Shown here piece after piece: positions 55,265 to 63,301 of a DNA stretch of 64,000 nucleotides. This DNA is from Ruminococcaceae bacterium KH2T8 (GTDB lineage: Bacteria > Bacillota > Clostridia > Saccharofermentanales > Saccharofermentanaceae). The notes under the pieces are model-generated. The model did not search any database, was not told where the DNA came from, and worked only from the letters and a program-made list of their open reading frames with translations. How positions within the stretch are numbered: the first letter of the stretch is position 1; each line of letters begins with the position of its first letter. The position numbers were made by a program, and so were the translations under genes. The stretch spans positions 1-64,000 of the forward strand of contig FOIY01000004.1 of assembly GCA_900111435.1 (NCBI GenBank). Direction: 5' to 3'.

Positions 55265-56293
55265 TTATCCTGGCTCATTAAGGACTACTCTGTTCTTACC
55301 GTTATTCTTACCGAAGTAGAGCCTGTCGTCAGCGACCTTTATCCATTCGTCGACCGACTGTCCCTTGGTAAATGTTGCGATACCCGATGTGATCGTAACG
55401 TCGATCTTCCGGCCATCGAAGATAAATTCTTCCGATTCGATCCTCTTTCGAAGGCTTTCGATCAGCTTGATGCCCTTATCTTCCGCAGTACCGCTGAACA
55501 TGATGAGGAACTCCTCACCGCCCCATCTCGAGATCTCGCCGTCTGAACAGACCTCCTTCATTATCTTCGAGAGGTTCTCGAGGATGTAGTCACCTGCGTT
55601 ATGACCATATTTATCGTTTATCTGCTTGAAGTTATCGATATCAGACATCGAAAGGAAGCTGTCACCGTCGGAAGAGACTGCCTCTTCGAGCTTAGTCATC
55701 ATGTAGTGACGGTTATAAAGACCCGTGAGCCTGTCCGTATGAGCGATATCCTTGAGCTTGCTTTCGTACGAGCCTACCATCTTGAGCATTATGCCCGAGT
55801 AGACAATCAGGAAAAATAATACGATAGCGGAATTAAAGAGCCAGAACACGCCCGCGATGCTGTTATCCACTTCATAGATCGGACCGGCATAGGCGGCATA
55901 ACCCGTGGATATCAGATAGCATGTGACGATGATGCCGCTTATCGCTACGGTATTGATATGGGACTTTCCGAGCTTCTCGGCCATATATTCCGTATAAAAG
56001 ATGATCGGGATCATCGAAAGGCTGTAGAGGTGAAAACCGAACTTATATCCGAGGCAGATCGTCGTGACGGTCATATAGAGAGTCAGCCAGAAATAAACGA
56101 GTCTGACATAGATATCCAGGCGCTCTTTGCGGATCAGGTAATAACCGACAAGATAGACCATAGTAGTGGGAATACTGAACAGAACAAGGAATTCGGCCTC
56201 GCAGAAAGTAAAGAATCCGGTAAGTCCGAAGACAAGGATCAGTATAACGGTATTGATCGTATATGTAAGTTTTTGAATAGCCTTTTGGTCCAC
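55265..56293 (-). CDS. membrane diguanylate cyclase (GGEEF)
   Basis: 342 residues. Six or so membrane helices cover 1-175. The GGDEF domain follows with RWGGEEFLIMFSG and MSDIDNFKQINDKYGHNAGD, both intact, so it should make c-di-GMP. No inhibitory RxxD site is obvious at the usual place. It converges on the sensor-GGDEF gene with 5 bp between stops. Confidence 0.88.
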   Translation of the reverse strand: MDQKAIQKLTYTINTVILILVFGLTGFFTFCEAEFLVLFSIPTTMVYLVGYYLIRKERLDIYVRLVYFWLTLYMTVTTICLGYKFGFHLYSLSMIPIIFYTEYMAEKLGKSHINTVAISGIIVTCYLISTGYAAYAGPIYEVDNSIAGVFWLFNSAIVLFFLIVYSGIMLKMVGSYESKLKDIAHTDRLTGLYNRHYMMTKLEEAVSSDGDSFLSMSDIDNFKQINDKYGHNAGDYILENLSKIMKEVCSDGEISRWGGEEFLIMFSGTAEDKGIKLIESLRKRIESEEFIFDGRKIDVTITSGIATFTKGQSVDEWIKVADDRLYFGKNNGKNRVVLNEPG

Positions 56294-56334
56294 TTATCAG
56301 GCCTCCCGTAGCAAAAATATTATAACATCAAAAA

Positions 56335-56359
56335 CACCTGACCTAAATAAGGCCAGGTG
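56335..56359. terminator. terminator of the 56386 gene
   Basis: CACCTG-ACCT / AGG-CCAGGTG hairpin with flanking A-rich sequence on the plus side (T-rich on minus), between two minus-strand genes. Confidence 0.7.
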
Positions 56360-56385
56360 CTTCAAATGTATATATTTTGTAACTA

Positions 56386-56637
56386 TCAGCCGATCTGAAA
56401 CTTCTTCATGCTTATAGAATTGATGAGAAGAACGCCCGAAAATACGATCCAGGTAAAAAGACCGATCTTGCTTCCGAGACCGATAAGATCGATATCGGAA
56501 AGCCTGAACAGCATCGCGCTGATCTTTATCACCGAGATGCTCGCCAGGATGCTTCCTGCCATCGTTGCCACGGAGAAAACGATATACTTTAAGATCCGAA
56601 GTCCCGTGAGTGAGTGCTTTCTTAATAAATCGAACAT
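56386..56637 (-). CDS. small two-helix membrane protein
   Basis: 83 residues with two hydrophobic stretches (about 17-40 and 55-75). ATG 56637 has GGAGGGATC upstream; the in-frame start at 56670 does not. No family recognised. Confidence 0.7.
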   Translation of the reverse strand: MFDLLRKHSLTGLRILKYIVFSVATMAGSILASISVIKISAMLFRLSDIDLIGLGSKIGLFTWIVFSGVLLINSISMKKFQIG

Positions 56638-56766
56638 ATCTGATCCCTCCGTAAGTCTTTCTATACTCACATCTTACAGACGGAAGATTAATATCAGGCA
56701 ATCATATATTAAAGATACGATTAAGATAATGTTGAGAATTGTTTATTTGCAGGGCTTTGCGGGCAC

Positions 56767-57321
56767 TTATCCGCGTATCTTCTCCCAGTCCTCACGTGTC
56801 ATGAGGTTAACATGGTCATTGGTCTTCCTGCCAAGGAGCGGGATATCAACGTCTTTTCGCACGCAGTAAGGCTTAAATCCCATCTTCTCCTGAGTCCTTT
56901 GTGACTTCGCATTATCCTCGAAATGGGCGCACCAGACCTTGCTCATGCCGAGGTCCTCGAAAGCATGACGTATCAACTCACGTGCCGCCTCAGGCATCAT
57001 CCCCTGTCCCCAGAAAGGCTTTCCGAGCCAGAATCCCAGCTCGCACTCATCGTCGCCTTCGGCACAGGCTGACTTATCGGGAGTCTTGAGCTCTATCGTT
57101 CCTATCGGCCTGTTGTCGTCCTTAAGGCAGATAGCATACGCCTCCTTGCCGTTTAATACATTACTTATTATGAACCGGCTCTCTTCTATATCCTTATGCG
57201 GCGGCCATCCTGCGGCAGGACCGACATCGGGATCAGATGCATACTTGAACATATCCTGTGCATCGGAAAGTTCCCATCCTCTGAGTATCAGCCTTTCAGT
57301 TGTAAATACTGTGTGTTCCAT
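56767..57321 (-). CDS. GNAT N-acetyltransferase (RimJ/RimL-like)
   Basis: 184 residues. Opening TERLILRGWELSDAQDM, the acyl-CoA loop FWGQGMMPEAARELIRHAF and the tail ENAKSQRTQEKMGF are characteristic of this subfamily. Substrate (a protein N-terminus or small molecule) unknown. Confidence 0.9.
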   Translation of the reverse strand: MEHTVFTTERLILRGWELSDAQDMFKYASDPDVGPAAGWPPHKDIEESRFIISNVLNGKEAYAICLKDDNRPIGTIELKTPDKSACAEGDDECELGFWLGKPFWGQGMMPEAARELIRHAFEDLGMSKVWCAHFEDNAKSQRTQEKMGFKPYCVRKDVDIPLLGRKTNDHVNLMTREDWEKIRG

Positions 57322-57351
57322 ACATGAGATTATAACATTTATCGCAAAAGC

Positions 57352-57385
57352 AAAGCCCCGAGACGCTTCTGCGCCCCGGGACTTT
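57352..57385 (-). terminator. terminator downstream of the HAD gene
   Basis: Stem of about 15 bp with a 4-nt loop (AAAGTCCCGGGGCGC / GCGTCTCGGGGCTTT), followed on minus by GCTTTTGC. The 120 bp between it and the HAD stop holds no clear gene. Confidence 0.78.
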
Positions 57386-57505
57386 ACCCAATTTCACATC
57401 TATCCAATCTTCCTTGTTGTCATTTTCTATATCCCTGTTTCCGTTCCACACTCTCATATTAGCAACAGCAGTTTTAGGAAACGCCAACAGATATTAAAGA
57501 ATTGA

Positions 57506-58276
57506 TTAAGAACGAAGGACGTGCGACTCGAGCCAGCGGGCGACTCCGTCCTCGTCATTAGTTAAAGTTACGTCATCGGCTATATCAAGGACTTCCTTTA
57601 CTGCATTTGCTACCGCTACGCCCGTGCCGCACATATTCATCATGTCGATATCATTAAGGTCGTCGCCGAATGCCGCGATATCACAAAGATCGATCCCGAG
57701 GGAACCCGCCAGGGCCTCTACCGCGACGGTCTTTCCTGAACCCGAAGGCAGGAAGGCATACCAGTTCTCTCCTCTGTAACACTGCAGCTTACAGCCGACC
57801 TTCTCCGCTATCGATCTTGCGATCTTCTCATCGGGAAGCTCCGCGACTATCTTATTTCCCCTGATATCCAAAGGCCTGTCATATTCACAGTAGATCGCTT
57901 TGTGGAGCTTTTCGGACTTATCGATATGCTTGCTGTTCCAGTAGACATCCTTACCCGAGGCCATCGTGATCTCTGCCGTCGGGAGTGCGCCAAGGAGCTC
58001 GGCAATGATCCTGTTTGTATCTTCGACAGAGAATTCCGAGCTGTAGATACAGCCTTCTTTCGAGTGAATGAGAGTCCCGTCAGTCGTGATCTCGTAGTCG
58101 GGCCTTAATATATCTATATACTTTTCCGCGCCTATCCAATATCTGGCCGTCGCGATCGCGAAAGCTATGCCCTTATCGCGGCATCTGCCTATAACATCCA
58201 ATGTGTGTTCGGATATCGTTCCGTCGGATCGTAAGAGCGTATGGTCGAGGTCCGTAAGTATCAATCTAATCATCAC
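57506..58276 (-). CDS. HAD-superfamily Cof-type phosphatase
   Basis: 256 residues. Motif I LILTDLDHTLL, motif III Lys in the GSGKTVAVEAL region, motif IV AFGDDLNDIDMM. Cof-type members dephosphorylate sugar phosphates or flavin precursors. Divergent from the alpha/beta hydrolase gene. Confidence 0.92.
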   Translation of the reverse strand: MMIRLILTDLDHTLLRSDGTISEHTLDVIGRCRDKGIAFAIATARYWIGAEKYIDILRPDYEITTDGTLIHSKEGCIYSSEFSVEDTNRIIAELLGALPTAEITMASGKDVYWNSKHIDKSEKLHKAIYCEYDRPLDIRGNKIVAELPDEKIARSIAEKVGCKLQCYRGENWYAFLPSGSGKTVAVEALAGSLGIDLCDIAAFGDDLNDIDMMNMCGTGVAVANAVKEVLDIADDVTLTNDEDGVARWLESHVLRS

Positions 58277-58325
58277 TTATCCCTTTCGTATATCTGTCCT
58301 TATATGCCATTAATTGTAGCATTAA

Positions 58326-58381
58326 GTGCATCTTGCGCACGTAAAGTGCAACTTGTGCATGCCAAAATGCAACTTGCGCAG
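58326..58381. promoter_or_regulatory. three tandem 15-bp operator-like repeats
   Basis: GTGCATCTTGCGCAC (58326), GTGCAACTTGTGCAT (58346) and ATGCAACTTGCGCAG (58367) are 20 and 21 bp apart, two helical turns. Each is of the form GTGC-N7-GCAC. They lie between the HAD and hydrolase genes. The regulator is not identified. Confidence 0.65.
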
Positions 58382-58452
58382 ATTTGCCAACACGGCCTTT
58401 CGCGGTCTGGTAAAGTGGCATCATCAAACAAACGAATAAGGAGATCACGAAA

Positions 58453-59403
58453 ATGAAAAAGAACAAGGTAATCAAGGTAACGGCAATCACAATGAGCGTA
58501 ATCGCACTTCTTGTTGCAGGCGGTTCATTCGCATTCGGCGGATATGTAGCAGATAAGATCCTCCACCAGAACGAAGGAAAAGATACAAAAGATAACAGCC
58601 TTAAGCAGCTCGAGGTATGGGGATACGATATCGATGCATTTAACGCAACATATCAGGGCACAGAGATCAGCGCAACGGCAGAAGACGGCAACGTCGTTCC
58701 CGCTACATACTTCGATAACGGCAGCGACAAGGTAGCCATCCTCGTACACGGTGCAGGCGGAGACAGAGTATGCACATATCCTCTTGCAGAAGGATACCTT
58801 CAGAACGGCTACGATGTAATCGCCATCGATCAGAGAGGCTGCGGAGACAATGCAGACGATAAGGTAACATTCGGTATCAACGAGAGCCTCGACGTAAAGG
58901 CAATGGTCGAATACGCAAGAGAGACACTCGGTGAAGCAACAGTTATCGTACACGGTCAGTCCATGGGTGCTCAGACAACGGCTATCTACGCATCCACTGT
59001 AACTCCCGGCACACCCGAGGCAGCTGATGCAGTTATCTGCGATTCCCCCGTACCCGGTATGGAACTGATCCTCAAGGAGATGTTCGGTGACGGCGATACG
59101 GAGTCCTTCACGGCTAACTTCCTTACAGGCACGAGCAAGATCTACATGGGTCTCGTAGACGGTATCGATTACGATGACGGTGACACTATCGAAGTAGTAG
59201 CCGATGACATGCTCCCTACTCTTGTTATCGTAAGTGACCGTGACGAAGTATGCCTTCCTCATCAGGTTGAAGAAGTATATGAGAATGTAGGCTCTGACAA
59301 CAAGCAGATCATGCACATGGACAGCGCTCATATCGAAGGCATCATCGATGATCCCGAGGCTTATATGGACGGCGTTATGTCCTTCCTCGATTCAGCAATC
59401 TGA
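58453..59403 (+). CDS. membrane-anchored alpha/beta hydrolase
   Basis: 316 residues. One N-terminal membrane helix (about 8-30) places the catalytic part outside the cell. It shows ILVHGAGGDR, IDQRGCGDN, nucleophile elbow VHGQSMGAQ, Asp in IVSDRDEVC and His in SAHIEG. TAAGGAG precedes the ATG. Substrate unknown. Confidence 0.87.
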   Translation: MKKNKVIKVTAITMSVIALLVAGGSFAFGGYVADKILHQNEGKDTKDNSLKQLEVWGYDIDAFNATYQGTEISATAEDGNVVPATYFDNGSDKVAILVHGAGGDRVCTYPLAEGYLQNGYDVIAIDQRGCGDNADDKVTFGINESLDVKAMVEYARETLGEATVIVHGQSMGAQTTAIYASTVTPGTPEAADAVICDSPVPGMELILKEMFGDGDTESFTANFLTGTSKIYMGLVDGIDYDDGDTIEVVADDMLPTLVIVSDRDEVCLPHQVEEVYENVGSDNKQIMHMDSAHIEGIIDDPEAYMDGVMSFLDSAI

Positions 59404-59429
59404 CGATTTCCGTACTCCAAGATAAGATG

Positions 59430-59452
59430 AAAGCTCCGCGTTTGCGGAGCTT
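59430..59452. terminator. terminator between hydrolase and antitoxin
   Basis: AAGCTCCGC/GCGGAGCTT with a GTTT-type loop and TTTT after it; works for both strands. Confidence 0.85.
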
Positions 59453-59455
59453 TTG

Positions 59456-59746
59456 TCATTTTGCTTCAGCTTCTGAAATGATCTTCTTCATTTCTACCAG
59501 CAATCTTTGAGCATCTATACCCTCAATACCATTTTCTCTTTCCTGCTTAGAGATCATGATATCCGAAAGAATATCTTGCTCGTTATTCAGTGACAGACTA
59601 AGAGGAACTCTTTTTTCACGTACTATTTGATTCAGGAACATATTAATAGTTCCATTCATGTTCATCCCCAACTGATCTAAGATCTCTTCAGCTTGAGCCT
59701 TAAGATCTGGATCAACTCTCACACACATATTTACACTCTTTGCCAT
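59456..59746 (-). CDS. RelB/DinJ-type antitoxin
   Basis: 96 residues. N-terminal ribbon-helix-helix (NMCVRVDPDLKAQAEEILDQLGMNMNGTINMFLNQIV) as in DinJ. ATG 59746 is preferred because AGAGGTG stands 6 nt ahead; GTG 59755 is not. It lies downstream of the toxin, with its own promoter in the gap. Confidence 0.88.
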   Translation of the reverse strand: MAKSVNMCVRVDPDLKAQAEEILDQLGMNMNGTINMFLNQIVREKRVPLSLSLNNEQDILSDIMISKQERENGIEGIDAQRLLVEMKKIISEAEAK

Positions 59747-59766
59747 AAGTATCACCTCTTAACCAA

Positions 59767-59795
59767 ATTATATGCAATGTATATACTTTTGTAAA
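59767..59795 (-). promoter_or_regulatory. antitoxin-specific promoter
   Basis: TTTACA-17-TATAAT in the 52-bp gap between toxin and antitoxin, reading to the antitoxin. The -10 region lies in a TATAT...ATATA inverted repeat, a possible operator for the ribbon-helix-helix protein. Confidence 0.65.
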
Positions 59796-59798
59796 TAA

Positions 59799-60095
59799 TC
59801 ATATATGATCATCACGTCTGCAATCGACCACCGAATCTACATATATAACTGAGCCATCTACTATGAAAAGACACTTATACCATTTGGCAAACACAGCTCT
59901 TCTATAACCATCAACATTATGAAATGACGTATCTACTTGAAACTGATATGGATCATCACCCAAGCGGGAAATAACCTTTTCATACTCCCGGACAAATCTT
60001 TCGGAAGCTTTAGTATTCACCTTAGAAATAAATCTTACATGCTCGATCAAGTTTTTCGCCACTCTTCGTGAAAGAACTACTCTATATCTTGTCAT
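59799..60095 (-). CDS. RelE/ParE-type toxin
   Basis: 98 residues. Fits the family in length and pattern (VVLSRRVAKNLIEHVRFI, GYRRAVFAKWYKCLFIV, final DCRRDDH). RelE members cut mRNA at the ribosome, ParE members poison gyrase; which applies here is not certain. Unusually the toxin comes before the antitoxin. Confidence 0.83.
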   Translation of the reverse strand: MTRYRVVLSRRVAKNLIEHVRFISKVNTKASERFVREYEKVISRLGDDPYQFQVDTSFHNVDGYRRAVFAKWYKCLFIVDGSVIYVDSVVDCRRDDHI

Positions 60096-60162
60096 TACTT
60101 ATCTCCTCTCCCCACTGTAATCTCTAGAAAGAACTTTACTCGTAATAAATGTATGTGATAAA

Positions 60163-60203
60163 GTAACCATTGGATACTCGATTGTAGATTATCCAATGGT
60201 TAC
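60163..60203. promoter_or_regulatory. perfect 14-bp inverted repeat before the XRE gene
   Basis: GTAACCATTGGATA/TATCCAATGGTTAC with a 13-bp spacer, ending 22 bp before ATG 60226. Either the operator of the XRE protein or a leader hairpin. Confidence 0.75.
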
Positions 60204-60225
60204 CGTCAAGTATTGCGAGGTATAT

Positions 60226-60570
60226 ATGAGAACCAATTTAGATATCAACCGTCTTAAAGCCGCCAGAGAAGCCAAAGGAATCACTATGGCGGAAGCTGCG
60301 CGACAACTAAATCTTTCAAAGATCGGGTATTGCAGATATGAATACGGCGAGAGAACCCCGTCTATACAAACAATAGAAGCAATAGCCAGGTGTTTTAATA
60401 CATCGGTTTCATATCTTATCGGAGAAACAGATGATATATCACCGGATTACATGATCATAAAAAGATTTGATGATCCGGAATTATTCGATCTTGTTCAGTC
60501 TGTTTATTCGGAAAAGAAAACAGCTGATCACATCTTGCAATACTTTAGAAAGATAAAAACAAAATCATGA
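60226..60570 (+). CDS. small XRE-family regulator
   Basis: 114 residues. HTH at about 8-62 (GITMAEAARQLNLSKIGYCRYEYGERTPS), with a short helical tail. GCGAGG stands ahead of ATG 60226. Overlaps the next gene by 4 bp (ATGA), so the two are coupled. Probably binds the inverted repeat at 60163. Confidence 0.85.
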   Translation: MRTNLDINRLKAAREAKGITMAEAARQLNLSKIGYCRYEYGERTPSIQTIEAIARCFNTSVSYLIGETDDISPDYMIIKRFDDPELFDLVQSVYSEKKTADHILQYFRKIKTKS

Positions 60571-61469
60571 CTGACTCTAAGAAAGCGTTTTATCATCTCC
60601 CGGGATTATTCGAGTTCTACGATCTCTACCGCGCATTCCTGCCGCTTTATCGCGATCACAGGGAATACTTTTACGACTGGTGCGAGATAGGCTCGATCTA
60701 CGGTGCTCCGCAGGACTCGCTGTGGGGCGGCGGACGCGTAGGATTCGGTGATGCATCTCCCCGTGATGTAGTATCTCTCATGGAAGAATACGGAATATCC
60801 GCACGACTTACTTTCAGTAATTCCCTTCTGACACAAGAGCACCTCTCTGATAAAAGATGTAATTCACTATGCGAACTGTTCGCGAAAGGCAGTACCCCAA
60901 ACGGTATCATCATCTGCTCTGATATTCTCATCGATTACATAAAGAAGAATTATCCGTCTTTCTATCTTGTCTCTTCAACAACGAAGGTCATAACTGACTT
61001 CGAACTATTCAAAAATGAGCTCGATCGCGAAGAGTTCCGCTTTGTAGTTCCTGACTTCAGGCTCAACAAAGAAATAGATAAACTGAGATCTCTCACTGAT
61101 ACGCAAAAGCAAAAGGTGGAATTTCTCTGTAATGAATGCTGCTCATTTGACTGCAGCGCCAGAAAGAAATGCTACGAAAATGTCAGCAGGAAGAGCCTCG
61201 GCGAAGATGTCGAAGACCACAGATGTATATCGCCCGATGCAGCTAAGGGATATCGCTTCTCGGAAGCCATGAAGAATCCCGGCTTTATCGGAATATCGGA
61301 TATCACGGATATCTATCTTCCGATGGGGATCGATAACTTCAAGATCGAGGGCCGAAGCCTCGGCAGCGCCGTGATACTTGAATTCCTCCTGTACTATATG
61401 ACCCGTCCCGAGTATCAGCTCAAGGTAAGAGAAGAGATATATCTGGACAGCATGCTCGATCTTTTCTAA
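60567..61469 (+). CDS. U32-peptidase-like protein with Cys cluster
   Basis: 300 residues. The end FKIEGRSLGSAVILEFLLYY and the Cys cluster LCNECCSFDCSARKKC match the pattern of U32-type TIM-barrel proteins, which hold an iron-sulfur or metal site (typically NE-C-x-x-x-C...R...Y). No signal peptide. Known U32 relatives modify RNA or act in collagenase-like peptidases; the present role is not known. Translated with an XRE regulator behind a strong palindrome. Confidence 0.65.
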   Translation: MTDSKKAFYHLPGLFEFYDLYRAFLPLYRDHREYFYDWCEIGSIYGAPQDSLWGGGRVGFGDASPRDVVSLMEEYGISARLTFSNSLLTQEHLSDKRCNSLCELFAKGSTPNGIIICSDILIDYIKKNYPSFYLVSSTTKVITDFELFKNELDREEFRFVVPDFRLNKEIDKLRSLTDTQKQKVEFLCNECCSFDCSARKKCYENVSRKSLGEDVEDHRCISPDAAKGYRFSEAMKNPGFIGISDITDIYLPMGIDNFKIEGRSLGSAVILEFLLYYMTRPEYQLKVREEIYLDSMLDLF

Positions 61470-62101
61470 AGTTTTCAGGCAATAGTGTACCCCCGCTGAG
61501 AGGGGGGAGCGGGGGTACGAAGAGTGGAGCTAATGATATGCGTTTAGTTGCACATCGTCAGATTTCTTTCTTTGTCTTGAAGTAGAATAAAGTTTGTACT
61601 TGGATTCTACGGGGAATAATGGAACTCTCAAACAGGTTGTGACATTCTGTCACGTCACAGTAAGTTAACACCGTTGTGATTATTTCTTCTTGTTAAAACG
61701 CAACAAACACAGGGGTTTCCGACTTTCAGTATTCTCCGAGAAGCGTCCTGAAAAGGGTCAGTTTTCACGCGCTTTTGGAAACCCATTTTAACAATGCTGG
61801 TTTCAAAGGGCTGTTTTTCAGTAATCAAAACAACACCGTTATCAAAGCAAAATTTTTATATAAAAACCGCTTATCACTAAAACGGTTTCCCATTATCCAC
61901 ATCAAAAAACAGACGTTAAATCCGGTAATAGTTTATTCATATTTGATTTATAAATGTATAAATATCGGCACAAAATGTCAGTTTCATTGTTTTTTGTCGT
62001 AGAAAAAATTTTGTGGCAATTTTCTTCAGACGTGACAGATCCCCCTCCGAAATGACCTCGGAAGGGGATCCTGGAATGATCCGATCTTATCTAAAAGGTT
62101 A
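61470..62101. other. 632-bp AT-rich gap
   Basis: Holds a perfect 11-bp GC-rich hairpin (GTACCCCCGCT/AGCGGGGGTAC, 61487-61518) without a T-run. Also GTGACA-N3-TGTCAC at 61639-61653, and a 13-bp stem with one mismatch (GATCCCCCTCCGA/TCGGAAGGGGATC) at 62038-62070. The middle (61700-62030) is very AT-rich; a 75-codon ORF there looks like chance. Confidence 0.6.
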
Positions 62102-62476
62102 TCAGAATACGTGTGCCACTCTGACATGTGATCCGAAAGGCATCAGTGTCAATCCGGCGAGCTTAAAGAACTGAACGCCGAACGGTATACCTACGATCGT
62201 AAGGCAGAGAACAGCTCCGATAACAAGCTCTGTAAGAGCCGTCTCCCAGCCGACGAGTGCGATCCACAGGATGTTTCCCAGAACCGAAGTGGGTCCCATG
62301 GTATAACGCAGCTCCTTACCGAAAGGCATCGCACAGAGCTCAGCGAACTTGAAGCACTGAATTCCGAACGGAATGCCCACGATCGTGATGCATAAGAGCA
62401 ATCCAAGGAGCACATACTCGAGCCAGCAGATAAAGCCGCCGCAGATAAACCATAAGATATTTGCGAGTATCCTCAT
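62102..62476 (-). CDS. YccF-family membrane protein
   Basis: 124 residues built of two similar halves, each with GNILWxx and ITIVGIPFG(I/V)Q.FK motifs, and about four hydrophobic segments. The function of the family is unknown. Confidence 0.88.
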   Translation of the reverse strand: MRILANILWFICGGFICWLEYVLLGLLLCITIVGIPFGIQCFKFAELCAMPFGKELRYTMGPTSVLGNILWIALVGWETALTELVIGAVLCLTIVGIPFGVQFFKLAGLTLMPFGSHVRVAHVF

Positions 62477-62575
62477 GTGATCATCTCCTTCCCTTAATCC
62501 GAAGATCTCTTATTCCTGACCATATTATATATGGATAAGAAGCGGAAATCCTTAAGGAAAGATTAATTCGTATCA

Positions 62576-63196
62576 TTAACCCATAGGCGGAGGCGTAGGC
62601 TGTCCATAGAGCAATATGTTAGGAAGGAAGAATACCATGAAGATCAGTATAGCGAATGTGAGCACGACCCAGATCGTAACGGTGATCCTTATGAGCTTCT
62701 TATTTCTCTTCTTGCTCATCCTGCCCTTGAGCTGAAGACCCGAGTGCAGTGTATGGACCGCTAATATTCCCTCTGCCAGTATCAGGAGGACCGGCGTAAG
62801 GACCAAATTGCAACCCATGTAATCAAACCAGGCGGAGAGGAAGTACAGTAGCATCAATACTATCGCAATGATCCACATGGCCAGTCCGCAGCCATATACC
62901 TTATTTAATAACTTCTCTTTGTCGGCCTCCGTATAGTCGGCTACCATTACCAAAGTTTCTTTCAGATTTTCTTCCATTTTCTCACTCTTCCTTTCTCCGC
63001 GAAGAAGGTCGCGGATATCAATGTCGTAATAATCTGCCAGTTCAATCATTATGCTGATGTCGGGCATTGTATTGCCGTTCTCCCAGCGAGAGACCGATCT
63101 AGATGAGACGTTAAATCTTTGCGCGAGCTGCTCCTGTGAAAGCTCATGTTCTTTCCTGAGCTCCTTGAGAAAAGCTCCTATCTTGATCTGGTCCAT
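62576..63196 (-). CDS. XRE regulator with C-terminal membrane helices
   Basis: 206 residues. HTH about 8-62 (HELSQEQLAQRFNVSSRSVSRWENG); three membrane helices in about 105-200. Kin in design to the regulator at 44925. AAAGGAGG precedes the ATG. Confidence 0.87.
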   Translation of the reverse strand: MDQIKIGAFLKELRKEHELSQEQLAQRFNVSSRSVSRWENGNTMPDISIMIELADYYDIDIRDLLRGERKSEKMEENLKETLVMVADYTEADKEKLLNKVYGCGLAMWIIAIVLMLLYFLSAWFDYMGCNLVLTPVLLILAEGILAVHTLHSGLQLKGRMSKKRNKKLIRITVTIWVVLTFAILIFMVFFLPNILLYGQPTPPPMG

Positions 63197-63301
63197 ATCT
63201 GACCTCCTTTCGCTTCGAATGCTAGCATCAGCCCGCGAAGAAGAACACGACAGAGAGTGAGAGATGCCGTATTTTCCTACCTGACAGCGCTGTCTACACC
63301 A

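Noticed and set aside
24018-57000. Many long antisense ORFs, for example opposite GH10, NagZ, the C11 protease and GH9
   Set aside because: They mirror genuine coding sequence with clear domains on the other strand; typical shadows in GC-richer DNA.
57296-57487. 63-codon minus ORF ahead of the GNAT gene
   Set aside because: It runs through the terminator hairpin and the GNAT start; no ribosome site.
61487-61518. GC-rich hairpin as the terminator of the U32-like gene
   Set aside because: The stem is perfect but no T-run follows, so only a hairpin is claimed.
61775-62002. 75-codon ORF in the AT-rich gap
   Set aside because: No ribosome site and extreme AT composition; probably chance.
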